Source: Erythrobacter sp. (GTDB lineage Bacteria; Pseudomonadota; Alphaproteobacteria; Sphingomonadales; Sphingomonadaceae). From it: DNA of 56,251 nucleotides. Numbering within the stretch: position 1 is the stretch's first letter; each line of letters starts with the position of its first letter. The stretch spans positions 1 to 56,251 of the forward strand of contig JAHEBH010000013.1 of assembly GCA_024642335.1 (NCBI GenBank). The letters are read 5' to 3'. The notes under the pieces were generated by a model. The model saw nothing but the letters and a program-made list of their open reading frames with translations, was not told the DNA's origin and searched no databases. This document shows, piece by piece, positions 18,286 to 26,500 of this stretch. Made by a program: the position numbers and the translations under genes.

Positions 18286-18885
18286 ATGGCCGAAACCCTG
18301 TCCGAAGCAGCGCTCGACCAGCTCTTCCGCGAGGCACGCACGCACCAGTATTTCGACGGTCGCGACGTCAGCGTTGAGCAACTTCACGCGATTTGGGACC
18401 TGATGAAGATGGGCCCCACGTCGATGAACCAGCTTCCGGCTCGCATCGTCTGGTGCAAGTCACCCGAGGCAAAGGAGCGGCTGGCCGCCCATGCCGCGCC
18501 CGGCAATGTAGAGAAGGTGAGGAACGCGCCCGTCTGTGCGATCATCGCGATGGATGTGGACTTCCACGAACACTTCCCCACCCTCGTCCCGCATATGGAT
18601 GCCAAGCCGATGTGGGATGGTGACGAGAAACGCGAGGCACGCAGAACCAGCGCCTTTCGCAACGGTTCGCTTCAAGGCGGATATTTAATCATGGCAGCAC
18701 GCGCATTGGGCCTGGACTGCGGGCCGATGTCCGGTTTCGACAATGCCGGCGTCGATGCCGATTTCTTTGCCGATGAGCCAAACTGGAAGAGCAATTTCAT
18801 CTGCTCGCTTGGATATGGCGATCCGTCGCGGCTGCACAAGCGCGCGCCACGGCCCGAATTCTCCCTGTTCAATCGCCTGGTCTGA
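18286..18885 (+). CDS. Nitroreductase-fold flavoprotein, RutE-like (malonic semialdehyde reductase family)
   Basis: This 199-residue protein follows the RutE/HadB-like family along its length: FREARTHQYF, WDLMKMGPTSMNQLPARIV, FRNGSLQGGYLIMAARALGL, CGPMSGFD, KSNFICSLGYGD. RutE reduces malonic semialdehyde to 3-hydroxypropionate in uracil breakdown, with a flavin and NAD(P)H. No other rut gene is present, so the true substrate may differ. It lies in a run of plus-strand genes (22 bases after nfu, 12 before tsaB). The ATG is preceded by GAGGGGAAAG. I am sure of the family and less sure of the reaction. Confidence 0.88.
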   Translation: MAETLSEAALDQLFREARTHQYFDGRDVSVEQLHAIWDLMKMGPTSMNQLPARIVWCKSPEAKERLAAHAAPGNVEKVRNAPVCAIIAMDVDFHEHFPTLVPHMDAKPMWDGDEKREARRTSAFRNGSLQGGYLIMAARALGLDCGPMSGFDNAGVDADFFADEPNWKSNFICSLGYGDPSRLHKRAPRPEFSLFNRLV

Positions 18886-18897
18886 GCCCGGGGCCCG

Positions 18898-19509
18898 ATG
18901 CGTATTCTGGTCATCGAAACTGCGACCGAAGCCTGTTCTCTCGCGCTGTTCGACGACGGGGAATGCCTGGCGCATTGTCACCGGGTGATCGGGCGCGGCC
19001 ATGCCGAATCACTGGTTCCCGCCATCGCGGATCTGCCCGAACGAGGCGTGGCGGACCGCATTCTGGTCTCGCTGGGTCCCGGAAGCTTCACCGGGGTGCG
19101 GATTGGCCTGTCCGCTGCACGCGCCCTGGGGCTGGCATGGAATGCACAGGTTCTGGGCTACCCCACCCTCGCCCTCACGGCGGCGCAGGCACCATCCGGT
19201 CCGGTTACCGTCTGCATGAACGGCGGGCATGGCGAATGGTTCGTGCAGAACTTCGATGCCCGGAAATTTCCCGAGGACGAGGTTCGCTCGCTTGCGCCGG
19301 AGGTAGCGCTAACCGCTTGCCACCATGATGTAATCGTTGGCAATCGTGCCAGCGAGCTGGCCGCGCTTCTCGACCGCGAGGTGCAAGCGACCGGGGGACT
19401 TCCCAATGCGCGCAATGGCTTGCTTGTTCCGCCCGAACTGCTGAGCGCCCGCCTCACGCCAACCTATGGCCGCGCGCCCGATGCGCGCCTGCCGGGTACC
19501 GCCCCATGA
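18898..19509 (+). CDS. tsaB: tRNA threonylcarbamoyladenosine biosynthesis protein TsaB
   Basis: This 203-residue protein of the ASKHA fold has MRILVIETATEACSLALFD at the N-terminus (the ATPase-like phosphate-1 strand), then GRGHAESLVPAI and LGPGSFTGVRIGLSAARALGL, all diagnostic of TsaB. With TsaD and TsaE it makes t6A37 in ANN-decoding tRNAs. TsaD and TsaE are not in this window. The stop overlaps the rimI start as ATGA, so the two are translationally coupled, the usual arrangement. It is a little shorter than the E. coli protein, as is common in this class. Confidence 0.95.
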   Translation: MRILVIETATEACSLALFDDGECLAHCHRVIGRGHAESLVPAIADLPERGVADRILVSLGPGSFTGVRIGLSAARALGLAWNAQVLGYPTLALTAAQAPSGPVTVCMNGGHGEWFVQNFDARKFPEDEVRSLAPEVALTACHHDVIVGNRASELAALLDREVQATGGLPNARNGLLVPPELLSARLTPTYGRAPDARLPGTAP

Positions 19510-19964
19510 TGGATGCCCTGGACGCCATCATGGAGGTGATGGAGTGCGCCTTCGACCCCGCCTATGGCGAGGCCTGGAACCGCCGGCAGACAGGCGATTC
19601 CCTGAGCATGCCCAACACCCATTTCCTGCTGGTCGATATTCGTGGCGAAGAACCGGATTCACCCGACGACGCCGTCGGCTTTGCCCTGTCACGCCTTGCC
19701 GCGGATGAGGAAGAACTGTTGCTGATTGCGGTCAAGCCCGATGCCCGGCGGCGCGGCGTTGGTAGCGCTCTCTTGAATAGTTATTTCATGAAAGCAAAAC
19801 AACGCGGAGCAACACGAATATTCCTCGAGATGCGCGAGGGGAATCCCGCCGAACATCTCTATCATGCGTTCGGTTTGCTACCCGTAGGCAGGCGTCCTGA
19901 ATATTACAGGTCGGGAAATAGCGGTCCGTTCGACGCAATTACCTACCGGAAGATACTCGATTGA
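19506..19964 (+). CDS. rimI: GNAT acetyltransferase, RimI-like (ribosomal protein S18 N-acetylase)
   Basis: This 152-residue protein has a GNAT core. The acetyl-CoA pyrophosphate loop is ARRRGVGSALL (RxxGxG), preceded by the strand ELLLIAVKPD and followed by IFLEMREGNPAEHLYHAFGL with the family's Asn and Tyr. Overlap of its start with the end of tsaB (ATGA) and the usual tsaB-rimI pairing support RimI, which acetylates the N-terminal Ala of S18. Another GNAT substrate cannot be excluded. A second ATG follows directly (MMDAL), and either may be used. Codon use becomes AT-richer near the 3' end. Confidence 0.85.
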   Translation: MMDALDAIMEVMECAFDPAYGEAWNRRQTGDSLSMPNTHFLLVDIRGEEPDSPDDAVGFALSRLAADEEELLLIAVKPDARRRGVGSALLNSYFMKAKQRGATRIFLEMREGNPAEHLYHAFGLLPVGRRPEYYRSGNSGPFDAITYRKILD

Positions 19965-20045
19965 AGTAATTCCGGAAGAATTTCAGCAAAATTTTTGACT
20001 TGTCCTCTTGCAACTGCCCCTTGGCTGGTGCACGGGGTAAATGCG

Positions 20046-20075
20046 TAGTGAGTCAAATATGAGTCCACTACTCAT
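20046..20075. promoter_or_regulatory. Overlapping dyads upstream of mucR (candidate autoregulatory site)
   Basis: TAGTG (20046-20050) mirrors CACTA (20066-20070), and ATGAGT (20059-20064) mirrors ACTCAT (20070-20075), in an AT-rich stretch 35-64 bases before the mucR ATG. Ros/MucR proteins are known to repress their own genes by binding AT-rich sites. TTGACT at 19995-20000 could be a -35 element. Confidence 0.35.
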
Positions 20076-20109
20076 GTAAGGGTCGCCCCAAAACATTAAT
20101 GAGGTACGT

Positions 20110-20547
20110 ATGGAAAACCTTGAAAACGACATCAAAGAAATGCTGATCACGCTCACCTCCGACATTGTCACGGCGCATGTCGCCAACAACAACGTCGAGG
20201 TCGCGGATCTCCCCCCACTTATTCAAAGCGTATATGGCGCTCTCGCCGGTCTCGGCGCAAATGCAGTTGAAGAAGCCCGCCCCGAACCGGCTGTTGCCAT
20301 CCGCTCATCGATCAAACCGGATCACATCGTCTGCCTCGAATGCGGCAAGAAGATGAAGATGCTCAAGCGGCACCTGATGACCGACCATGGCCTGACCATC
20401 GATGAATACCGTGCCCGCTTCGGCCTGGCTGCGGATTACCCGATGGTTGCACCCAATTACGCCGAAAAGCGCCGTGAACTGGCCAAGAAGATCGGCCTTG
20501 GCCGCAAGCCCGGCCAGCGCCGCGGCCGTCGCAAGAAGGCAGCATGA
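20110..20547 (+). CDS. mucR: MucR/Ros-family zinc-finger transcriptional regulator
   Basis: This 145-residue protein has the prokaryotic zinc finger C75-x2-C78-x9-H88-x4-H93 (CLECGKKMKMLKRHLMTDH). The family's HGLTIDEYRARFGLAADYPMVAP-type segment follows, then a basic tail (KPGQRRGRRKKAA). The N-terminal acidic helix (MENLENDIKEMLITLTSDIV) matches the oligomerisation region. MucR proteins are heterochromatin-like repressors that control exopolysaccharide, motility and cell-cycle genes in alphaproteobacteria. The start has GAGG at good spacing. Dyads lie upstream and a strong terminator lies downstream, so it is a single-gene transcript set between rimI and fur. Confidence 0.95.
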   Translation: MENLENDIKEMLITLTSDIVTAHVANNNVEVADLPPLIQSVYGALAGLGANAVEEARPEPAVAIRSSIKPDHIVCLECGKKMKMLKRHLMTDHGLTIDEYRARFGLAADYPMVAPNYAEKRRELAKKIGLGRKPGQRRGRRKKAA

Positions 20548-20574
20548 ACAGATCACACTGCCATTCAGGTTGAA

Positions 20575-20611
20575 AAGACGCCCCGCCGCTCTCATAGTGG
20601 CGGGGCGTCTT
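20575..20611 (+). terminator. Rho-independent terminator after mucR
   Basis: A perfect 13-bp stem (20575-20587, AAGACGCCCCGCC, with 20599-20611) closes on an 11-base loop and is followed by ACTTT. It begins 28 bases after the mucR stop and ends 22 bases before the fur start codon. Confidence 0.88.
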
Positions 20612-20633
20612 ACTTTGGATCAGGATCAGAACA

Positions 20634-21059
20634 TTGTCGCATGCATCCATCGACCTGGAGGCTCTTTGCGCGGAACGGGGGCTGCGCATTACCGAACAGC
20701 GCAGGGTCATCGCCCGCGTGCTGTCAGACAGTGTGGATCACCCAGACGTGGAAGCGTTGCACGAACGTGCCTCCGCCATCGACCCCAAGATCTCGATCGC
20801 CACGGTCTACCGCACCGTGCGCCTGTTCGAGGAAGCCGGCATTCTCGACCGGCATGATTTCGGCGATGGCCGCGCCCGTTATGAAGCCGCACCCGAAGCG
20901 CATCACGACCACCTGATCGATGTCGAAACCGGCAAGGTGGTGGAATTTGTCGATCCCGAACTGGAATCCCTGCAAAAGGTCATCGCCGAAAAACTGGGGT
21001 ACCGCCTGGTCGACCATCGCATGGAGTTGTACGGCGTCCGCATTGACAGGGAAGACTGA
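20634..21059 (+). CDS. fur: Fur-family metal-responsive regulator
   Basis: This 141-residue protein has a winged helix (LRITEQRRVIARVL, then ISIATVYRTVRLFEEAGI) and a dimer/metal domain with HHDHLIDVETGKVVEF. The HHDH metal site is kept. The C-x2-C pairs of E. coli Fur are absent, as in alphaproteobacterial Fur/Mur proteins, which may sense iron or manganese. The only workable start is TTG (20634-20636), with AGGA eight bases upstream; no in-frame ATG precedes the conserved N-terminus. The 3' end overlaps the likely start of the acyltransferase gene. Confidence 0.92.
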   Translation: MSHASIDLEALCAERGLRITEQRRVIARVLSDSVDHPDVEALHERASAIDPKISIATVYRTVRLFEEAGILDRHDFGDGRARYEAAPEAHHDHLIDVETGKVVEFVDPELESLQKVIAEKLGYRLVDHRMELYGVRIDRED

Positions 21060-21792
21060 CGCCGCCGACAAGCTCGGATGGCGCTGGCTGCTCGTGCTGG
21101 CACGGGTTGCCGCGTGGCTTTTGACATTCGCGCTTGCGGTTGTCCCCCATTTCGCCTTCCGCCTGTTCGGGAACAAGGACATCGTCCCGCCCCTGTTTCT
21201 GGGCATGCTGGCACGAATTGGCGGCGTCAGAACCCGTGTGGTGGGTACTCCGCACCCCAACGCTCTGCTGCTCGGCAATCATCTCAGCTGGCTGGACATA
21301 TTGGTGATAGGAGGCGCCAGCCGGTGCGCTTTCGTTGCGCATAGCGGGTTGTCGGAACACCCCTTCCTCGCCTGGCTCTGCCTGCAGAACGAAACGCTGT
21401 TCATCACCCGCGACCAGCGCGGCACCGTGGCCGAGCAGGTCGATCAGGTGATCGAGAGACTGGGCCACCGGCGGCTGGCGATCTTCCCTGAAGCCACAAC
21501 GGGCGATGGAACCGCCCTGCTGCCCTTCCGCTCTTCACTGCTCTCCGCCGTGGAACGCCTGCCGCACGACATGACCGTTCAGCCCTTCGCGCTCGATTTC
21601 GAAGAGGTGGAGAACATTGCCTGGGTGGGAGATGAGGCCGGCCTCGCCAATTTCTGCAAGATCATGGGCCGCACCAAGCCGATCTACCTCACCATCCGTT
21701 TCCTTGATCCGCTGGCAGGCGAAGAACTGGCCAACCGCAAGACCATGGCGGCGGCGGCACAGAAGAGGATTGCGGCGGCGCTGGGCCTGTAA
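21043..21792 (+). CDS. 1-acyl-sn-glycerol-3-phosphate acyltransferase (PlsC family)
   Basis: This protein of about 249 residues has an N-terminal membrane helix (LLVLARVAAWLLTFALAVV) and the acyltransferase block I NHLSWLD (HX4D). Block III follows as FPEATTGDG, where Ala replaces the usual Gly of FPEGT. It should acylate lysophosphatidate or another lysolipid at the inner membrane. The start is uncertain: TTG at 21043, overlapping fur by 17 bases, keeps the whole N-terminal helix, while a GTG at 21094 would shorten it. An upstream open frame to 20920 only shadows fur. It sits directly before miaB in the conserved fur-plsC-miaB-phoH order. Confidence 0.87.
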   Translation: MTGKTDAADKLGWRWLLVLARVAAWLLTFALAVVPHFAFRLFGNKDIVPPLFLGMLARIGGVRTRVVGTPHPNALLLGNHLSWLDILVIGGASRCAFVAHSGLSEHPFLAWLCLQNETLFITRDQRGTVAEQVDQVIERLGHRRLAIFPEATTGDGTALLPFRSSLLSAVERLPHDMTVQPFALDFEEVENIAWVGDEAGLANFCKIMGRTKPIYLTIRFLDPLAGEELANRKTMAAAAQKRIAAALGL

Positions 21793-21836
21793 GGCGCTTT
21801 GCTTTCCGGCGCGCGATGGCTTAAAGGCGCGCATCC

Positions 21837-23192
21837 ATGAAACAGACCACCGCCCCAAGGACCTACAGGGTCAAGAGCTTCGGCTGCCAGATGAACGTCT
21901 ATGATGGCGAGCGTATGGCCGAAATGCTGGGCGCCAAGGGCATCACGCCTGCGCCCGAGGGTGAGGAAGCCGATCTCGTCGTGCTCAACACCTGCCATAT
22001 TCGCGAGAAGGCGGCGGAGAAGGTCTATTCCGATATTGGCCGTATTTCGAAGGCAGGCGCCGCACAGGGCAAGAGACCAATGATCGCTGTCGCGGGCTGC
22101 GTGGCGCAGGCCGAAGGCGAAGAGATCATGGCCCGCGCTCCGGCGGTGTCGATGGTTGTCGGCCCGCAAGCCTATCACCGCTTGCCCGAGATGATCGACA
22201 AGGCCGTGGCGGGCGAACGCGCGACCGATACCGACATGCCCGAGGATGCCAAATTCGCTGCGCTTCCCCCAAGAGGTTCGGGGCGTCGCAAGGTCGGCCC
22301 CAGCGCCTTCCTGACGATCCAGGAAGGCTGCGACAAGTTCTGCACCTATTGCGTGGTGCCCTATACGCGCGGCGCAGAAATCTCCCGCCCATACAGCGAC
22401 TTGCTGCGCGAGGCGGAGAGCCTGGTCGAAAACGGCGCGTGCGAAATCACGCTGCTGGGCCAGAACGTCAACGCCTGGACGGGCGAGGATGGCAAGGGCC
22501 GCAGCATCGGCATGGACGGCCTCGTAAAGGCGCTGGCCAAACTGCCCGATCTTCAGCGCATCCGCTACACCACCAGCCATCCCAACGACATGACCGACGG
22601 GATCATCGCCATGCACGGCGAGGTCGACAAATTGATGCCTTACCTGCACCTGCCGGTACAGAGCGGCTCCGACAGGGTGCTCAAGGCCATGAACCGCAGC
22701 CACACGGCAGACAGCTATCTGAAGCTGCTCGAGCGCTTCCGGGCGGTGCGCCCCGACATAGCCCTGTCCGGCGATTTCATTGTCGGCTTCCCGGGCGAAA
22801 GCGATGCCGAGTTCGAGGAAACGCTGCAGCTGGTGGACACGGTCCGCTATGCGCAGGCCTTCAGCTTCAAATATTCGCCCCGCCCCGGAACGCCCGCTGC
22901 GACGATGGAGGACCAGATCGCCCCCGAAGTGATGGACGAGCGGCTCCAGCGCCTGCAGGCCGCCTTGGGCCGCGACCAGCTCGCCTTCAACCAGGCCTCC
23001 GTGGGCCGGACCTGCGACATATTGGTCGAACGCAAGGGCAAGCTGCCCGGCCAATGGCTGGGCAAGTCCCCCTGGCTACAATCGGTCTTCATCGAAGGTG
23101 ATGCGCAGATCGGCGACATGATCCGCGTCGAACTGGCCGAAGCTGGACCCAACTCGCTCAAGGGGCGCGTGCTTGAGGGCGTTTCGGCCTAA
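21837..23192 (+). CDS. miaB: tRNA-2-methylthio-N6-isopentenyladenosine37 synthase MiaB
   Basis: This 451-residue radical-SAM methylthiotransferase starts with the UPF0004 domain: [14 protein letters not shown] with C17, and [20 protein letters not shown]. The radical-SAM 4Fe-4S motif is C165-x3-C169-x2-C172 (CDKFCTYC). [10 protein letters not shown] and [10 protein letters not shown] follow, then a C-terminal TRAM domain. It adds the 2-methylthio group to i6A37 of tRNAs reading U-starting codons. Length and motif order are normal. It lies 44 bases after the acyltransferase gene and upstream of phoH, apart from a small opposite-strand lipoprotein gene between them. Confidence 0.97.
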   Translation: MKQTTAPRTYRVKSFGCQMNVYDGERMAEMLGAKGITPAPEGEEADLVVLNTCHIREKAAEKVYSDIGRISKAGAAQGKRPMIAVAGCVAQAEGEEIMARAPAVSMVVGPQAYHRLPEMIDKAVAGERATDTDMPEDAKFAALPPRGSGRRKVGPSAFLTIQEGCDKFCTYCVVPYTRGAEISRPYSDLLREAESLVENGACEITLLGQNVNAWTGEDGKGRSIGMDGLVKALAKLPDLQRIRYTTSHPNDMTDGIIAMHGEVDKLMPYLHLPVQSGSDRVLKAMNRSHTADSYLKLLERFRAVRPDIALSGDFIVGFPGESDAEFEETLQLVDTVRYAQAFSFKYSPRPGTPAATMEDQIAPEVMDERLQRLQAALGRDQLAFNQASVGRTCDILVERKGKLPGQWLGKSPWLQSVFIEGDAQIGDMIRVELAEAGPNSLKGRVLEGVSA

Positions 23193-23198
23193 ACGGTC

Positions 23199-23765
23199 TT
23201 ATTCCCCCACCGGTGTCTGAAACCCGGCGGAAAGGACCAGATCGAACGGCTCATCGCTCGGTTCGGCAGGCGCAACCGTGGGGTTGGAAGCATAGGCCTG
23301 CCCGTCGAAGGGCACGCGCATCACCGCGCCTTCGAGGCCGCCGCCGCCGACATTGACCGCCAAATCGCGCCATCCGCGCGTGGATTCGGGAAAGACACCC
23401 ACGGGCAAGCGCGAAACGGACAAGTCACCCAGCTTGCGGTAACCACCCCCCTCGGGCCTCAGCACCAGCAGGTTGCACCCGCCGCTGCCACAATGCATCG
23501 GGCCGGTCAGGAAGGCGAGGATTTCGGCCGTCCCGTCGCCGTCGAGATCATATTCGCCTTCATAAAAGGCAATGTCTCCGAAACCGACTTCCTCCACCAG
23601 CCAGTCCGCCAGCGGCACCGGCGGGCCGGAGGCCAACTGGGGGCCGAGCGATGGCAGCGACTCGCGCCGCTCTTCTTCCGCATCGGGCTTTTTGCCAGTG
23701 GCGTCACCACAGGCCGCCAGTATCGCAAGTGGTGCCAACATCAATGTCTTGCGCAAGTGGATCAT
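23199..23765 (-). CDS. Small lipoprotein with a DxDxDG calcium-type loop, function unknown
   Basis: This protein of about 188 residues starts MIHLRKTLMLAPLAILAACG, a lipoprotein signal with lipobox L16-A-A-C19. The ATG at 23763-23765 follows GGGGAAAGG; the longer open frame to 23819 would bury the signal. D73-L-D-G-D-G (EYDLDGDGTAEILAF) resembles the calcium loops of FG-GAP, VCBS or dockerin repeats. A Cys pair follows (MHCGSGGCNLL). It lies on the opposite strand between miaB and phoH, with its stop seven bases after the miaB stop. No named family is recognised; a periplasmic or outer-membrane surface role is only inferred. Confidence 0.75.
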   Translation of the reverse strand: MIHLRKTLMLAPLAILAACGDATGKKPDAEEERRESLPSLGPQLASGPPVPLADWLVEEVGFGDIAFYEGEYDLDGDGTAEILAFLTGPMHCGSGGCNLLVLRPEGGGYRKLGDLSVSRLPVGVFPESTRGWRDLAVNVGGGGLEGAVMRVPFDGQAYASNPTVAPAEPSDEPFDLVLSAGFQTPVGE

Positions 23766-23875
23766 CGCCTTTCCCCATGACAGACCCATGACTTTCCACT
23801 GCTTGCTGCCATGTCGCATCTTGCCTGAGGCTGAACCGCGCCTATTCTCTGTGTGTACTCACGCGAAAGGAGTCC

Positions 23876-24913
23876 ATGGCTCGCAAAGCACAAAGTGCCG
23901 GTCACCCGGCCACTATCGATCATCCTGAAGACCGCCGCGACCATGCGCGCCGCGCCAGGGTGGAGGTGGAATTCGGCGAACAGGCCGTGCTGGGCGCGCT
24001 GTTCGGGGAATTCGATGCCAATCTTGTGCTGATAGAAAACCGGCTGGGCGTCTATATTGCCGCACGCGGCAACAAGGTGGTGATCGAAGGGGCACAGGAC
24101 GATGTCGCCCGTGCCCGCCAGGTCCTCACCCGGTTGCATGAAAAGCTGTTGACGGGACAGGAAATGGATTCGGGTGCTATCGAGGCGATGATAGCCATGT
24201 CGAACGAACCGACCCTTGAAGGAATCATCACCGGCGATGCCAAGGCGCCGCCGATCATGATCCGCACACGCCGCAAGACGATCGTGCCGCGCAGCGCCAT
24301 GCAGGCCGAATATATGCGCATGCTCGCCAGCCGCGATGTGATCTTCGCGCTGGGTCCGGCGGGTACGGGCAAGACCTACGTCGCCGTGGCGCAGGCGGTC
24401 AGCCAGCTGATCACCGGCAGCGTGCAGCGCCTGATCCTCTCGCGCCCCGCCGTAGAGGCGGGCGAAAAACTGGGCTTCCTGCCAGGCGACATGAAGGAGA
24501 AGGTCGATCCCTATCTCCGCCCGCTTTACGATGCGCTATTCGATTGCATGCCGCCCGAACAGGTGGAGCGCCGCCTCGCCAATGGCGAAATCGAGATTGC
24601 CCCCATCGCCTTCATGCGCGGGCGCACACTGGCGGACAGTTTCATCATCCTCGACGAAGCGCAGAACACCACGCGCGAACAGATGAAGATGTTCCTCACC
24701 CGCTTTGGCCAGAACAGCCGCATGGTGGTGTGCGGCGACCCGAAACAGGTTGATATTCCCGGCGGCGACCGCATGAGCGGGCTCGCCGATGCGGTGGAAA
24801 GGCTGGAGGGCGTGGACGGCATAGGCGTGACCCGCTTCACCAGTGCGGACGTGGTGCGCCACCCCATCGTGGGGCGGATCGTCGAGGCCTACGAGGGCAA
24901 GCCCGAGGACTAG
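23876..24913 (+). CDS. phoH: PhoH-family ATPase (PhoL/YbeZ-type)
   Basis: This 345-residue protein has an N-terminal KH-like region (about 30-110) and a PhoH ATPase domain with Walker A GPAGTGKT (160-167), SRPAVEAGEKLGFLPGD, and Walker B IILDEAQNT. Its usual partner is YbeY, with which it is thought to act in rRNA processing. In most alphaproteobacteria ybeY and corC follow directly. Here they are 7.5 kb downstream, with a block of unrelated genes between. The start fits an AAAGGAG ribosome site just upstream. Confidence 0.95.
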   Translation: MARKAQSAGHPATIDHPEDRRDHARRARVEVEFGEQAVLGALFGEFDANLVLIENRLGVYIAARGNKVVIEGAQDDVARARQVLTRLHEKLLTGQEMDSGAIEAMIAMSNEPTLEGIITGDAKAPPIMIRTRRKTIVPRSAMQAEYMRMLASRDVIFALGPAGTGKTYVAVAQAVSQLITGSVQRLILSRPAVEAGEKLGFLPGDMKEKVDPYLRPLYDALFDCMPPEQVERRLANGEIEIAPIAFMRGRTLADSFIILDEAQNTTREQMKMFLTRFGQNSRMVVCGDPKQVDIPGGDRMSGLADAVERLEGVDGIGVTRFTSADVVRHPIVGRIVEAYEGKPED

Positions 24914-25033
24914 CGGAGAGCCGAGCTTGCTTCGCTCCCGCAGCACGACTAGAAGGCCGCGGGCCGAGGCTGCGGCGCAAGCTCCACCCCCCGCCAATTC
25001 TTCCTGTCCGGAACTCCGCCGGATCCATGACAC

Positions 25034-26476
25034 ATGCGGGCGCATGCCCAAGGCGAGAACCAGAGCAGTCGCGTGACAACAGACCCCCTTCAGGTATTCG
25101 GACGCTGGATCGCAGAGGTCGGCAATGAATGGCCCGAAGATGCGCGCGACTGGGCATTTCGTGAATTCGTCGACACGGTCGCCGTCATGGTCCCCGGTGC
25201 GGTGGAACCCGTGGCTGACAAGATCTTCGCCACAGTCGAGTCCTGGGGACACGGCCCCTGCACCGTTTTCGGCAAGCAGCAACACCTTGCCGCGCCCTGG
25301 GCCGCCCTCGTCAATGGCACGATCGCCCACGCGCTCGACTTCGACGACAATTTCGATCCGCCCAAGGCGCATCCGACCACGGTGCTGTTTCCAGCGATCA
25401 TGGTCGTGGCCGAGCAGGACGGGCATTCGGGTGCCGAATGCATCGATGCCTATATCGTCGGGCTGCAGATCCTTGGCCGCATCGGGCAGGGCCTCAACCC
25501 CACGCACCGCAACCGCGGCTGGCATGCCACCGCGACCGTGGGCGTGATGGGCGCGACGGCTGCCTGCGCGCGGTTGATGCAGCTGGATGCCGATGCATGC
25601 GCCCGCGCGCTCTCCATCGCCACCAGCATGTCATCGGGCTTCATGAGCCAGTTCGGCACCGAGATGAAACCGGTCCATGCGGGCCTTGCGGCCAAGGGCG
25701 GGATCATGGCGGCGACCATGGCGAAGAATGGCGTCACCGCCGGCCGGACGCTCGACGGGCGCACGGGCATGAACCGGTTGATGGTCGGCCCCGATTACGA
25801 GGAATTGCGTGACACGATCACCCATATCGAGCATGGGCAGAACCTGCGCTACGAGCTCGAAAGCGTAGGCGAGCCGCTGCTGATCACCGAACACAAGTTC
25901 CGCGTGAAGCGCTTCCCCACCTGCGGCGCCATCCACCGGGCGATGGACGGCATATTGGACCTCAGGGCCGCGCATGGCTTCACCGCCGCCGATGTCGCGG
26001 CGGTGGACCTGCATATGCCGCGCGTGCACTTCAACAATGTCTTCTACACTGATCCGCAGAGCCCGCTCGAAGCCAAATTCTCCGCCGAATATGCGGTAGG
26101 ATGCGTACTCGCGCGCGGCGATTGCACCCTGTCCGACTTCACCGAGGAAAAGGTGTGGGGCGAGGACGTGCGCAGCCTGTTCCCGATCATCCACCGCCAT
26201 CCGGTCGACAAGCTCGAAGGCGAATTCCCGACCGAAGTGCATGTCACGCTGAAGGACGGGCGCAAGCTCACCTCCATCCATCCCTGGCCCAAGGGCAGCA
26301 AGGCCGCGCCCTTCACCTGGGATGAATATTGGGCGAAATTCGAAGCCTGCTGCAATGGCGTGCTGGAAGGCGAGGCCCGCGCAAGCTTGCGCGAAGTGCT
26401 GGAACGTTTCCCCGCCTTGCCCGATGCCGGCGAACTGATGCGCCACGCAGTGTTTTCCGCTAGTGGCCGTGCCTGA
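25034..26476 (+). CDS. MmgE/PrpD-family protein
   Basis: This protein of about 480 residues has the MmgE/PrpD layout: a helical N-terminal domain with NGTIAHALDFDDNFD (the family's conserved His-Asp rich segment), HATATVGVMGA, SGFMSQFGTEMKPVHAGLAA, then VKRFPTCGAIH and an alpha/beta C-terminal domain. Members include 2-methylcitrate dehydratase and cis-aconitate decarboxylase, but many have unknown substrates, and no prpB or prpC is near. The ATG at 25034 or a GTG at 25073 (VTTDPLQVFGRW) could be the start; neither has a strong ribosome site. It is the first gene of the block that separates phoH from ybeY and lies 24 bases before the nucleotidyltransferase gene. Confidence 0.88.
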   Translation: MRAHAQGENQSSRVTTDPLQVFGRWIAEVGNEWPEDARDWAFREFVDTVAVMVPGAVEPVADKIFATVESWGHGPCTVFGKQQHLAAPWAALVNGTIAHALDFDDNFDPPKAHPTTVLFPAIMVVAEQDGHSGAECIDAYIVGLQILGRIGQGLNPTHRNRGWHATATVGVMGATAACARLMQLDADACARALSIATSMSSGFMSQFGTEMKPVHAGLAAKGGIMAATMAKNGVTAGRTLDGRTGMNRLMVGPDYEELRDTITHIEHGQNLRYELESVGEPLLITEHKFRVKRFPTCGAIHRAMDGILDLRAAHGFTAADVAAVDLHMPRVHFNNVFYTDPQSPLEAKFSAEYAVGCVLARGDCTLSDFTEEKVWGEDVRSLFPIIHRHPVDKLEGEFPTEVHVTLKDGRKLTSIHPWPKGSKAAPFTWDEYWAKFEACCNGVLEGEARASLREVLERFPALPDAGELMRHAVFSASGRA

Positions 26477-26500
26477 GATACACCGAAAGCGATCGCAATA

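Noticed and set aside
21684-23054. 456-codon minus-strand frame
   Set aside because: It is antisense to miaB and the end of the acyltransferase gene, with no domain.
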